The notes under the pieces are model-generated. The model was not told the origin of the DNA. It ran no database searches and was given only the letters and a program-made list of their open reading frames with translations. A DNA stretch of 64,000 bases from Typha latifolia (taxonomy: Eukaryota > Streptophyta > Magnoliopsida > Poales > Typhaceae): assembly GCA_019914945.1 (NCBI GenBank), contig CM034099.1, positions 5,518,001-5,582,000 on the forward strand, written 5' to 3'. This document shows positions 34,401-48,974 of this stretch, in pieces. The translations under genes and the position numbers were made by a program. The stretch's first letter is position 1. Every line of letters starts with the position of its first letter.

Positions 34401-36168
34401 GAATGGGTTTGTGTTCAATACAGGTATAGGAACCAAATTGAGCTTCTAAAACTAGTCTTGACTAGGTATAACCATGTGTCAGATTCCAAATGATTTCCGT
34501 ATTAGATCAGAATCCAAATCACATAGGTAATTGAGTTCTACTATTAATATTAAAATCTCACCAGAACTGAAATCGGCTTGGTTTCTAGATATACTGAAAG
34601 CTGGATAGACATCTAAGTCAAATAAGATAATTTTAGGATTCAAAGGATCAGATTTTAATAGCATTGGGGGTTAGCACCCTTAGCTGCAGCAATGGGAATA
34701 TAAATACTGATTTAATGCATGTGCATAAGGGTCACTGACTAAAAACAGGGAAAACTTAGTAAAATTGCTATATAAGGTAAAAAAAGGTAGTCTTAACGTG
34801 TGAGGACAGTACATGCTATTGCAGATAGACTCGCACCATTGGACGTGTACACTGTTCTGCCAGCACATAATGTGATACAAGGATATAAAATAATGGCAAC
34901 AAGATATTGACGCAGGTGCATGCTGTGACAAATAAAATCTCAATATGATTAGCCCATCATAATCCATGATCTCTTGAATAATATGAAGTGGAAGCCTGCC
35001 ACCAGTTCATCTCAGTCTTATGGTTAAATAACTTTGCTAGGTCACCCATAGTTAAACCTATTTCATAGAAATAAATTTGTGAAAATTAAGAGTTGCTTGG
35101 AAACTCTCGGACAATTTTTTGGATGATCTTGGTTCTTGTATTGTGATCTCATTCTATATCAGACTTAGTCCACAAAGCCAGCAGTTATAGGACATATTTT
35201 GCAGTAAAAGCCTCTTTTTCTAGGTTAGCATGACTCATCAGAGGCAGACTAACTTCTCTCTCTTATATTCTTCAAAATCAAAAGTTTGGGATCTTTTAAT
35301 CGAGTTATTGTTCTGTTTAATTAGGCTCTGATTGTTCATCTCAATCTTTTATTCAGGGCCGCTTTGAGTTGCTTTCCCTATCTGGATCATTTATGCCATC
35401 TGAAAATGGTGGGACAAGAAGTCGAGCTGGTGGGATGAGTGTTTCCCTAGCTAGCCCAGATGGTCGGGTTGTGGGAGGAGGAGTTGCTGGTCTTCTGGTG
35501 GCTGCCACTCCTGTTCAGGTAATACTATTTTACTCATGGTGCTAAGTATGATGCTTTTACATCCCTATAGTGTACAAGTCAGGTACCTCCTCCTTGATAA
35601 CAAGGGAATTTATCTTTTCTGTTATTAATTTATGAGTAAAATTCCATATGTTCGCAAGTAAAAAAGTTCATCTCTGCTAGGTGCACTACTTTATCTATTA
35701 ATGAAAACTTTTCCATCATAAGATGCTGTTCTACTTAAAAATAATTATTCCACTATCTTTTTTTTCTAATCATGCATTTAATTTGTTAATATTATGTTCA
35801 GTTGCGTCGAATACCCCTGAGAATGTATTAATTATTAAATCAAACTTTTGATGGTTGGTTCCTTCTGCTATTTTTTTTATCAGGTTGTGGTAGGAAGTTT
35901 CTTGCCAAGCTACCAGTTGGAGCAGAAGACAAAGAAAACAAGATTAGATACTGCATCAGTCTCTAACCCAACAGCTGCCATTCCTATTTCCAGTGCAGGG
36001 ATGGATACCTACACCAGTGGACAGGGGCAGCAGAGTTCAGGAGCAACACCAAAAGTAAACGTCACTGCTTCTCCCTTAAAGGGAGAAAATTGGGTTCCTC
36101 CTCTGCAGTCAGCACCTGCTGCAAAGAATTCTGCAACGGAGGTCAACATTCCAGTCCCTGGAGGGTGA
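31498..36168 (+). CDS. AT-hook motif nuclear-localized protein (AHL), intron-containing clade
   Basis: Five exons join in phase: 31498-31861, 32445-32512, 32646-32777, 35357-35518 and 35884-36168, giving 336 residues. The N-terminus is Pro/Ala-rich. A first AT-hook (KKKRGRPRKYAPDG) has its core at residues 58-64, and a second (KRGRGRPG) lies at about 99-106. The PPC (DUF296) domain runs from about 132 to 245: FTPHVITVGAGEDVTMKI, GPRAICILSANGVIS, TLRQPDSSGG, GRFELLSLSGSFMPSE and VAGLLVAATPVQVVVGSF. The tail is Ser/Ala-rich, ending PVPGG. AHL proteins bind AT-rich DNA in the minor groove and oligomerise through the PPC domain, acting in the nucleus on chromatin and transcription. Two AT-hooks and several introns fit the intron-containing clade (AHL9/AHL10-like), unlike the intronless clade. 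Intron 3 is 2.6 kb. Confidence 0.93.
32778..35356. other. Large intron 3 of the AHL gene
   Basis: A 2.6 kb AT-rich intron with donor GTCTGA and acceptor TTATTCAG. I see no gene and no clear transposon ends in it. Confidence 0.6.
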
Positions 36169-36881
36169 AGCCAGATTTTAAATAGTCTACTCCACTTCTG
36201 TGAGGTATCTAACTTACCAGAATTTGACACCTCTTTCTCACAGCCGCCTCGAAGTATCAGGAACTTACCTTTTCATCTCTCTAACTTGTAAACTTTGCCC
36301 ACACGCATGAGGTTATTTAATCAAGCAATGAAACTTCAGAGGGCTTACTTGTAACTCTTCCTCATAACTCTTCCTCACGTTTCTATCGGTGCTGTTTAGA
36401 GTCTATTGTTACTAGTTCAGTTAGGTTTGTTACTAGTAGAAACTTGACATATTTGGTGTTTAATTTTACTGTTCTACATTTATTAGCTTCAACGATTTTG
36501 TACTTTGAAGAAGGGTCCCTTTCTTTGGCATCTCCATGTGGACATGACAGTTATTTCCGGTTCCTAACTACACTGTTGTAATCGTGCATGTATTCGTAAC
36601 GTCCCTGGCACTGTGCAGATCTCTGTCACCTTTGAAGTGAGCTATTTATATTGCGTGGTTTCATTACTGGCAGATTTAATTGTAAATTTTGATATGTTCT
36701 TTTTCCTATTGACTTGGGAAATTTTAGGACGGTCAAGTTAAAGGATGGTTTTCAAATTTGATTCCTTCAAGTTACCAACATGGTCAGGGGATCTCAAGAG
36801 TCTTAAATCCCTCCCTACCATGCTTCATATATTCTACAAAGCTCAAAGTCCACCTCACATACAACTATGACATACAACATC
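36169..36881. other. 3' regions of the convergent AHL and endoglucanase genes
   Basis: The two genes end tail-to-tail 713 bases apart. The stretch should hold both 3' untranslated regions; no coding sequence is seen. Confidence 0.55.
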
Positions 36882-40429
<3,548 letters not shown>

Positions 40430-40720
40430 TGGCGGGGCTAAGATTTTAATATATAAACATGATTTATAATTGTCCACAATGAGTCTTTGTATTTTTGAAA
40501 TTGGTGCATGACGACTTTATCGTGTGATTTTATATCAAAATTTTAAATTCAGATCGCTAAGCAAAAATACACATCTCAATACAAACAATAATTTTTATAA
40601 ATAGTTAAGAAAAAAAAATTAAGAAAGTAAAAAAGTAATGATATGCTAAGTAATGTACTGTTGCCATCGAATTAGATGCTCAAACATTTGACAATAAGAG
40701 AGGATGATAAATTAATATGA

Positions 40721-40766
<46 letters not shown>

Positions 40767-41145
40767 ACTTAGATTTAAGAATTGAAATTAATCAGTTTGG
40801 ATGTTGTTTTCGTATTAACTAGAAAGTAGAAAAATATACCCTATCGTTATGCTTCTTGTGCCATGTTTTCTATTTTTTTTTTTAGAAACTAATCACAGAG
40901 AAGATAAATATTATAGTAGCCTCTAATTAATATGAAACATATTCAAAGTATCCCATTTTGCCATGTTTGCCATATGTGAGATAGGTGGGGTCATGCGGAG
41001 TTAAATAAAAGATTAAGAGGATGATAATAACAAATTTACATAAATTAAGGAAGCCAAATTATAAAATTACACAAACGTCTTACTTTAATGTTTATAATCT
41101 TGGAATTTATTAGGGATTGTGAACATGGCTCCACCCTTAATTAGT
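40430..41145. mobile_element. Possible degraded hAT-like element
   Basis: The left end TAGTGGCGGGGCTAAGATT and the reverse complement of the right end TAAGGGTGGAGCCATGTTC resemble the imperfect inverted repeats of a common plant hAT-like group. No target duplication was found, so the limits are tentative. It contains the (GA)n array at 40723-40765. Confidence 0.35.
40723..40765 (+). repeat. (GA)n microsatellite
   Basis: About 20 GA units after a short GAGGGA start. On either strand such arrays can bind plant GAGA-binding proteins, but it is far from any gene start here. Confidence 0.9.
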
Positions 41146-42239
41146 AGATGATTAATATGCATTCTCTATCAGCTTAAGTTTTTAAGAGAGACGGTACGCT
41201 TCATTAGCTTCTAAATAATATGCGAACTTATAAAAAGAGAATAATTTGTTTGGAAGGCAATGAGAGTTGCCATTACCCAGATCTAGTTCAGCAAATTGAT
41301 GCAGTTTGGGTTTGTAGTGGATTTGCTTAGCCATAACCTCCTAGTTCCTATAAGTTGTTGGCTTCCATATTGGCAATTTGATGAGCAAAGTAGTGTATTT
41401 GAGATATCTTTTTGGGACAAAGCCCCCCTGTTAGGTGACCTTGTGATCAAACAGAACTCATAGTAGAATCTTATTTCAAGAGCCTGTTTCTTTTTTCTTT
41501 TACATTACCTTGTGATCAAACAGAACTCTCATGAGGTATTTATTCCTTCTGCAAACACTATGCTGTTATCCTAGGACTGCAGATACTGCTTCGAAGACAA
41601 GAACATAGCAACCATATGTCCAATTAATGAAACTGTTGCTGAGTTACCTCATATATACATTAGAACTGAAGATCTCAAATCATTATCTTCTGATTTGAAT
41701 AACTGTACTAGAAAATGGTGAAATCAAAACAACTGCATGTATACACCCCCCCCAATAAGTTACTTACTCTGATTCGAAGAAATGCTACATCGATGTGGCT
41801 ACTTTATGTCGAAAAGTTCCAGGCATGTATGCGCATTTGATATACGGACCTGGCATTAATATGGGAAAGCAATTTGTCAAGCATAAGTAGGTTAAACTAT
41901 TTTGAGTAAAAGTAAACTGCCATTGCATATAATCTTTGTCATTTACAAAATAGTAACCAGAGCGAAAACTTTCTGCTGATTATTGTTTCCCGAGACGCTA
42001 TAAAATTTAGATCGATAAAAAAGAGAGAGATGATTGGCAGTGGAGCTCACCATGAACTTTTTCTGCAAATGTAAAGTATGGCTCTTAATACTTATTGAGC
42101 TTGGACTATGTAATTATTTTCTTTAAGCCTGTAGCTTAGGGCAAACATTGGCAACAGGGTTTGCTATAGAACCTGCGAAAGATATTCATGGTTATAGAAT
42201 ATTATGCCATATTGACTTTTTGATCTGTCGAAAAGATCT
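41146..42239. other. Spacer downstream of the D27-like gene
   Basis: No supported gene; AT-rich sequence. The part next to 42239 should be the 3' untranslated region of the minus-strand D27-like gene. Confidence 0.45.
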
Positions 42240-44060
42240 TTACATACAGAATTCAGCGTAGCAAGGTTGTTTTGACACAGGATCCTCCTCAAAAGGAGGA
42301 GGAACTTGACCGTACACCATCTCACAACTCATATCTTCAAACTCTGCAAGAATTGTCAAGAGATAAAAGTAAAGAAAAGATACATTAGGTGCAAATCAGA
42401 AACACCAGAAATGCAAATTAGGATATCATCTCCATTTGATTTATTATCTGTCAACTTCATGAGGGAGCAATCACATGAATCAGGGACAAGAACTGGCTTT
42501 TACTGAAGGGAGCACAACTGAAATTGTCTGAAATTATCATTTTACTCTTCTACTGTTATGACAATGATCTTTATCGATATCCATCGCAGAGTTTATAAAT
42601 GAGAAAAAGACCAATTCAAGCAGGAAATGGATTTAAAAAGGGAAAAAGAAACATGAAAGATCAACTTTACTGAGAGACTAGATAATCAGTTTGATTATTT
42701 TTTTCTTGCTTGATAAAATAATTGGAAACATCTTTTGAGGATGTTTACGTACTTGGGTTCATCGTCAAGGGAAGTCCGAATTCATTGGTGAAGAAATCTT
42801 GCGTTGGAATCTTACACATGTTCACGCACATTCCCACACATCCACTGTTCTCCAAGTACCTACACAGACACAATGAGTTTGAAGTCCTAGTACACTTATG
42901 TGGTGCCTGCCATGGAATCCTCTCATGTTTTCTAATTGTCGTTTGTTAGTAATAATCAATCAAATAGATTGTTATACCTGCATTTCTTTATGAGAACTCC
43001 ACTTCTTTGCTTCTCACCATTGACCTCTACTTCCACAACCTAACACATGAAAATAAAATTGTATGTTCAGTACAGAGAGGTTATCAGTAGAAGTTTGCAA
43101 AATTATTACAGCAAGAACTTATACAGTGGAACGAAAAGCAAAATGAACAAAAATTTATCAAATTAATTTCAAGCTAAAACAAGTGCTTGCTACAAACTAA
43201 GCATAAAAAGCTAGAAAGAATGATGCAAGATAAGCAAGCAATATGCTCAATTCAGAATTAAACTAACCGATATACTCAATGGTCTTGGTTCTGAATACTA
43301 ACTTGTTTGCAAGACGTGTATCAATTGGCAATCAAATCAAACAGGGTACTTTGAGAATTTAGGTATTCAAGAGCTAATTTTCAGAAGCAGATCGCAAGTA
43401 CCTCGGATGGTCCTACTAACCAGTGGAAGAAAGGAACTGTCAATGCAGCATTGAATTCAGCAGCCCATTTGGTAGGAGGAAACAATTTCCTGAACTGCAT
43501 CAACATGGTAAGATCAAATTACTAAAGACATCTATTAAGATCCATTAGGTAGTAACTAGATGACCCAAAAGCTTAAGCTGTTAATTAGCGGACCGACAAT
43601 TTACATCATACTTTTTAACAAAATTAAGCTTCGTTTCAGAGGCTATTATGGGGTGTTTGATTAAAACCCATGAACATATGGATCAATTTGTAACCTGAGC
43701 TGGTGCTCCAGGGGGGAGCATGGAGAGCAGCACCTCCCTGACCACCTCCTGCTGCTGCTTTCTATTCCTGCCCACCATCACCCTCCTCGAGACGTCGACG
43801 AAGCTGTCGTAATCCCAATCCCAGAAGCCCTTCTCACTCCTCCCACCGGCGCCGCCGGACGAAAACTTCTCCATCTTCCTGGCAAACAACGACATGAACG
43901 CCTTCTCAAAGAAGCCATCCTTGTACTGCGTCTTCTGCCCCATCGGCGCCGGAACACCCGATGCCTCCGCAATCCCTGCGCATCTGATAGAGCGATTGCA
44001 GCAGCGAGAATTCCATCTGGGTGGCACGAAACAAGACTTGGGCAAGCATGAAAGCTCCAT
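42240..44060 (-). CDS. Beta-carotene isomerase D27-like protein, plastid
   Basis: Five exons join in phase: 44060-43695, 43494-43402, 43039-42978, 42859-42753 and 42343-42240, giving 243 residues. The first ~45 residues look like a plastid transit peptide ([19 protein letters not shown]). The D27 domain (DUF4033) follows: [116 protein letters not shown] and [21 protein letters not shown]27 is an iron-dependent isomerase feeding strigolactone synthesis; the D27-like paralogues, which this resembles more, also isomerise carotenoids. The protein stops at CYAEFCM, whereas remembered relatives continue about 14 residues with another Cys (SNPSSPxCPKL). The longer start at 44186 is disfavoured because a TATA-like site lies between it and 44060. 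Confidence 0.9.
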
Positions 44061-44162
44061 AGAGGTACGTTGTGATTGTCCAAACGGAGCAAGAGAAGCT
44101 TCTAAATTTGCTACATTTTTGTTAAGAGGAGCGATGTGGACCAAAGAAAAGATGAAGACTGG

Positions 44163-44168
44163 ATTATA
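44163..44168 (-). promoter_or_regulatory. TATA-like box of the D27-like gene
   Basis: The minus strand reads TATAAT, 103 bases upstream of the ATG at 44060, next to a second AT-rich stretch. Weak by itself, but it helps choose the start. Confidence 0.35.
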
Positions 44169-44284
44169 GATTGAAATAAAGGCCAAGGAGGGGACACAAG
44201 TGCAGTACTCTCGCCAGTCATTTACGTGGGATCTTGGTCTCGGATGAGGGAGGGAGGGAGATCAGATTGCAGCCACATACGAAG

Positions 44285-44471
44285 GGAATTTTACAATTTA
44301 ATTATATTTAATTTATAATAATGAACTCCAACTTGCACGGCATACATAAATTATGTTTACTTCACGATAATAAAATATATATTTACTAAAATAATAATAA
44401 TATATATATATATACATTTAATTTTATATACTAAATTAAAAAAAACTAAATATAATTAAATTGTAAAATCC
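44285..44471. mobile_element. ~187-bp MITE, copy B
   Basis: Nearly perfect inverted ends: GGAATTTTACAATTTAATTA on the left and GGATTTTACAATTTAATTAT as the reverse complement of the right, pairing for about 28 bases. The interior and ends match copy A at 2039-2212. It sits about 225 bases upstream of the D27-like ATG, in its promoter. Confidence 0.75.
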
Positions 44472-45015
44472 TCCGCATATAACATATATATGGGTGTAAC
44501 AATGTGCACAAGAATTGTTGCAGGAATTTCCTGCAGTTGGTATACTTGGCAGTCCTTCATTGGCTGCGAGTCATACAAAAAATATAAAAAGACATATCAA
44601 TAAATAGGAGAAAATAAATAAAAGTTAGGCAAAAATTCCAAGTGTATGAACTTTCTTTTGCAGTTTGGCTTTTAAGATACAACATCTACAATGTTATATA
44701 ATAAATTAAAATTTAAATAAAAATCTTATATTAAAATATTTTGACATCTACTTAATTAAAATGCATATGAGCCATGTTAGTTTTTGGAAGATATATTTCA
44801 TGTGATCTATAAATTAAAATTTTATTTTTAATATCTTCATCGTTAGTTTTGAAGGAAAACACTAAGAGTTGCATATAGATTAATAAAAGATTTTAAGTTC
44901 AAATTTTGCAGGTAACAGTCGGAAGGATAGGAAATGCCAGTATTAGTCGGATATCGGACAACTGGATGAATAACTTCTTCCCAATCCCTTCTCCTATCCC
45001 CTCCTCGTGCCCTGG

Positions 45016-45023
45016 TTTATAAG
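45016..45023 (+). promoter_or_regulatory. TATA box of the phosphatidylinositol synthase gene
   Basis: TTTATAAG follows a C-rich stretch and lies about 30 bases upstream of a plausible first exon beginning near 45050. Confidence 0.5.
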
Positions 45024-45049
45024 AATAAACTATTCCCTCCGCCGTCAAC

Positions 45050-46303
45050 GAGCCCGTCACAGTTGGTTTCCACCTCCGTTTCTGTCATCGTGGATCTGAA
45101 AGCCTACTCGACTCACCCAATTCTCCGGCAACTGCAGGTCTCCGAATCTGCCCTCCCATTTCTTTCTTTTTCCCATTCTTCTCCATATCCACCTCTATTT
45201 CTCTGATCGCTTCCTTTTGTTCTCATTTTTATTTTTTATTTTCCTGCAGGGCTTCTATTGGGAAAGGGCGTCCTCTCCATCCGAACGGATGGCTTTTTGA
45301 TCTAATCGGTGAGAAAATCATCTACTCTGTTGTCTGGCTAAGTTTTGCAATTTGGGAGATTGGTATTATGTATTTAGTGCTATCGATTTAGTCTTGGATT
45401 TTGACCGAAAGTGTTCGTTTTTAATGGTTATGGCTCTATTCGGTTATATTTATGAGGGGGGGATCATTTCTACCTAATCTGGAATAGTGCATTATATCAG
45501 AACTGGTGATAATTCTGCATTTTGAGAATATATGATCATTCCCAGAATGATCTCCGAATTAGGAACATTAGGATAGCTATTGATGTTTCTTTCTATAAAC
45601 AACTGTAGTGACAATTTTCATACAAATAATGTTGTCTCAACAAATCAATTTGATCAAGTAACCACATAACAGAGGGAGTAACAGATTAGAAAAGAGGCAA
45701 GTTGGAAGCTTTGAATAAGATTGGCATGCTTTGTAGATTAGAATGTTTGTCCAGTTGGCAATCCACATGCAAAAGTTGGGTGCCACCATGATGAAGATGC
45801 TGAGGTTGGATGAGTGAGGCCACCTTGAAAAATGTAGATCATGAAATGATCGTATCTAAGATGAGTTAGCTTACGACCCATAGAGGATAAGTTACACAAG
45901 AATTGATTGATGTTTTTTCAACATGTCATATGAAACCATATGGTGCAACAATGTGGAGGGTCTAATCCAAGTCGCAGGTACCTTGGAAGGCAGGAGAAGA
46001 TGGCAATTGATATAGGGGAGTTATTAAGAAGAAATATGATAGCACTTTTCTGTCCTCAAACAATTTTCTTGTCTATGTATATTACTTTCTATTGGTATGT
46101 CAGCAATTTTGTATTTGTAATAACGATGTTATAAATAAAAGAGCTTATGTAGAATTTATTATTGTACATTTTTTTGACACACTTGGTTCCTTCTGAAGAC
46201 AAATCTGCATTATTGTACATTTCTGTGACATATGCAGGAAAGGAAGTGAGCTGTCGTTGCTTTGAGATTCGTATGCATTTCATGTGACCTTTCGTAAGCT
46301 ATA
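45050..46303 (+). other. 5' UTR of the phosphatidylinositol synthase gene, probably three exons
   Basis: Candidate leader exons are about 45050-45137 (donor CTGCAG/GTCTCC), 45250-45308 (acceptor TTCCTGCAG, donor AATCG/GTGAGA) and 46238-46303 (acceptor ATATGCAG), ending just before the ATG. The splice sites are good but non-coding exons cannot be proven by eye. Confidence 0.4.
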
Positions 46304-48911
46304 ATGGCTCCACAATCGACTCAGAGAGCACTGTCAGTATATCTTTACATTCCTAATATAATAGGTAAGCTTGCTGATGAGGATTGACTAAATTATTAGG
46401 CTTCATCCTTGGTTACAGTGTTTGGATGCATCAATTGCTATTCACATTTGTCTTTCATTAATGGTGGATGTACACCAGTTGTAGATATTAATTTTAGCAG
46501 AAAGAATGCCCCTTGTCTGTATTATCTTCTTGTAAAGTTTTCTTGTTACCTATCATGGTCAAACATAAAAACAATTAAGATTTTATCATGCAAAATCTGT
46601 GCACAGCATTCATGTGCTGATTTGATTCAATTTCTTGTTGTATACAGGATATTTTAGAATTATCATAAATTGTGTTGCATTTGCTCTTTGCTATTCACAC
46701 AAGACACTCTTTGCAATCCTCTACTTTTTCAGGTGAGTGTCCAAAATGAGTTGTTATTGTGTGTTTGTATCTGTGAGAGGCTATGTTTAACTAGATGCGA
46801 CTTCGTGCATTTCAGTTTCTTTTGTGATGGACTAGACGGTTGGTTTGCCCGAAAATTCAATCAAGGTAATGTTTTTTATTTACTCCCCTTCTTGCTCCTT
46901 TTACCATCAATAATTTCTCTTCTTACCTTTGCCTCACTTATTTCCTTTGTCAATTATCCAACTTGGAGTTGATGGGGATTCTTTCTATCAGAAGGAAAAA
47001 TCTAGTAGTTGGACTAGTTTCTCTATTGCTTTTTAAGTTTTACTTTGATGCTTAACTTAGGTGCTAAGTATCCTGACATCATGAAGTGTCTGCCACTTCA
47101 CCGCAAAAGAGAAGGCTAGATATTGGAGAGATATTGTACAATTAAAAGAGGAACAGTATAAAAAATGCAACAATTACTTTGTTTGCACTTAAAAATTTAA
47201 AATGTGCTTATGCCAAATATACTAATGGGCGAGAAGAAAATAACTGTACAACTTGAAACACTTCAGAATAACACTAGTCAGTACTTGAAAATTAGAAGAT
47301 TCAGGATTATCAGACACACTAATCTGCTTCCTATATCGGCTATTTCCAAACCCATGCCAAATGCCTTCACTTGTATCTGACATTAATCAAATCCTCTTTT
47401 TGAAGTTAAAAGTTAAAGCCAGTATTCTACAAGGTCTGGATGATTTTCTGTTGTCATAAGTGCTATGCAATCTAAAAGTCTTTAAAACTGAAGAGTCCAA
47501 GTAACAGAAGATTGTCCTTTTATATAATTTTCATGAATGTAATGACCAAAATTGATTTCATCTAATTTCATCCAGTGTCAACCTTTGGAGCTGTATTGGA
47601 CATGGTAACAGACAGGTGCTCTTCTCAGAGACTTTTCTCAAGCATAATCTGCAGAAATGCTGTGAATCAATATATCCTGGAGACAAAATAGTTTTTTATT
47701 TAATGCCTTTTCCAGCAAGCGTGCTAGTATCTTATTTGATGTATGCTTACTTTCTTCAGGGTCAGTACTGCTTGTCTATTGGCAGTTCTCTCGCAGTTAT
47801 ACAGGTATTTTATATCTGAAGTACAGTTGGATTTGACTTACATCCTGAACACAAATATGTTATAAAAACTGCAGGCCGGGATTAATTTTCTTGTTATTGC
47901 TTGGATTGGACATTACGAGCCATTGGTTTCAAATGTACAGGTGAGCCTTATGCATACTTTACAAGCATTTTATTCAAGAACTTATGTTCCTTTTTGTTTG
48001 ATTCAAATTTTCAAGTGTGCTCTAGGAAATTTTGGCTTGTTTTGTTTTATATGTAGAGAACATTGAAATATTGATCTTAAATTTCAAAGGATGCACAATG
48101 CATTCTAAATAAGGTCCACAATCTTCCAAGTGCTGCTTGTCATTATTCCCTTTTTAATATTATATAAAAATCTTGTGCAGGTAGATGAGTTATTCTATCA
48201 GGTACTGTGTTGCATAACCAAAATACATCATGGGCTTCTTTGCGATTTATGATGGTTTTGGGTTGAGAGCATTTACACATTTGCTAGTGGGTCTCATCAT
48301 GTATTTATGGTTGTAGGTTTTTCACAATAAAAAGGAAGTGCAAATTAGTGGAATTGTGTGGCATTTTGTTGTAGTATTGCAATCGACAAATTGCCTTGTT
48401 TGCTTCATTCATCTCACTATTCTTTTGATTCAAGAAGAAAGATTTTTTGCAAGTAATTCTAATAGTAGGCCATATATTTTACCCTGTGAACAGTCTTTTT
48501 AGATGATGCTCTTGTTATGGTAAGATTGTGTACATCTTGACACCCCAAACAACATATTCGGGAGCCTAGTGCTCTTGGAGACTCTTTCACTCTTTTTCTA
48601 CTAGTCTTGGGTTGCCGTACTTATGAACTTATCCAAATAGTGTTTTGGTTGGATACAGGTTAGAAAATATATTCAAAGACATGTTAATGTTAATTCAACA
48701 CCTATTGTAGAATTATCAATTTCTAAAACATCAGGATACTATCGAGTGATAATGGGCCATCTTTAGGGGAGTCGGATCAAGAATAGCAAGTCATATCGAG
48801 TGATAACGGGTTCGATCGAGCTTACTGAATAGTTATGAAAAAAATCACCGTTTCGAGCTTAGCCCTACTTCTCATCACCTCACACTTCGAACTGATGAGC
48901 CTTAATACTCA

Positions 48912-48974
<63 letters not shown>

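Noticed and set aside
43778..44169. Alternative frames over the first D27-like exon
   Set aside because: They are shadows of the GC-rich coding exon; only the 44060 frame gives conserved D27 motifs and splices in phase.
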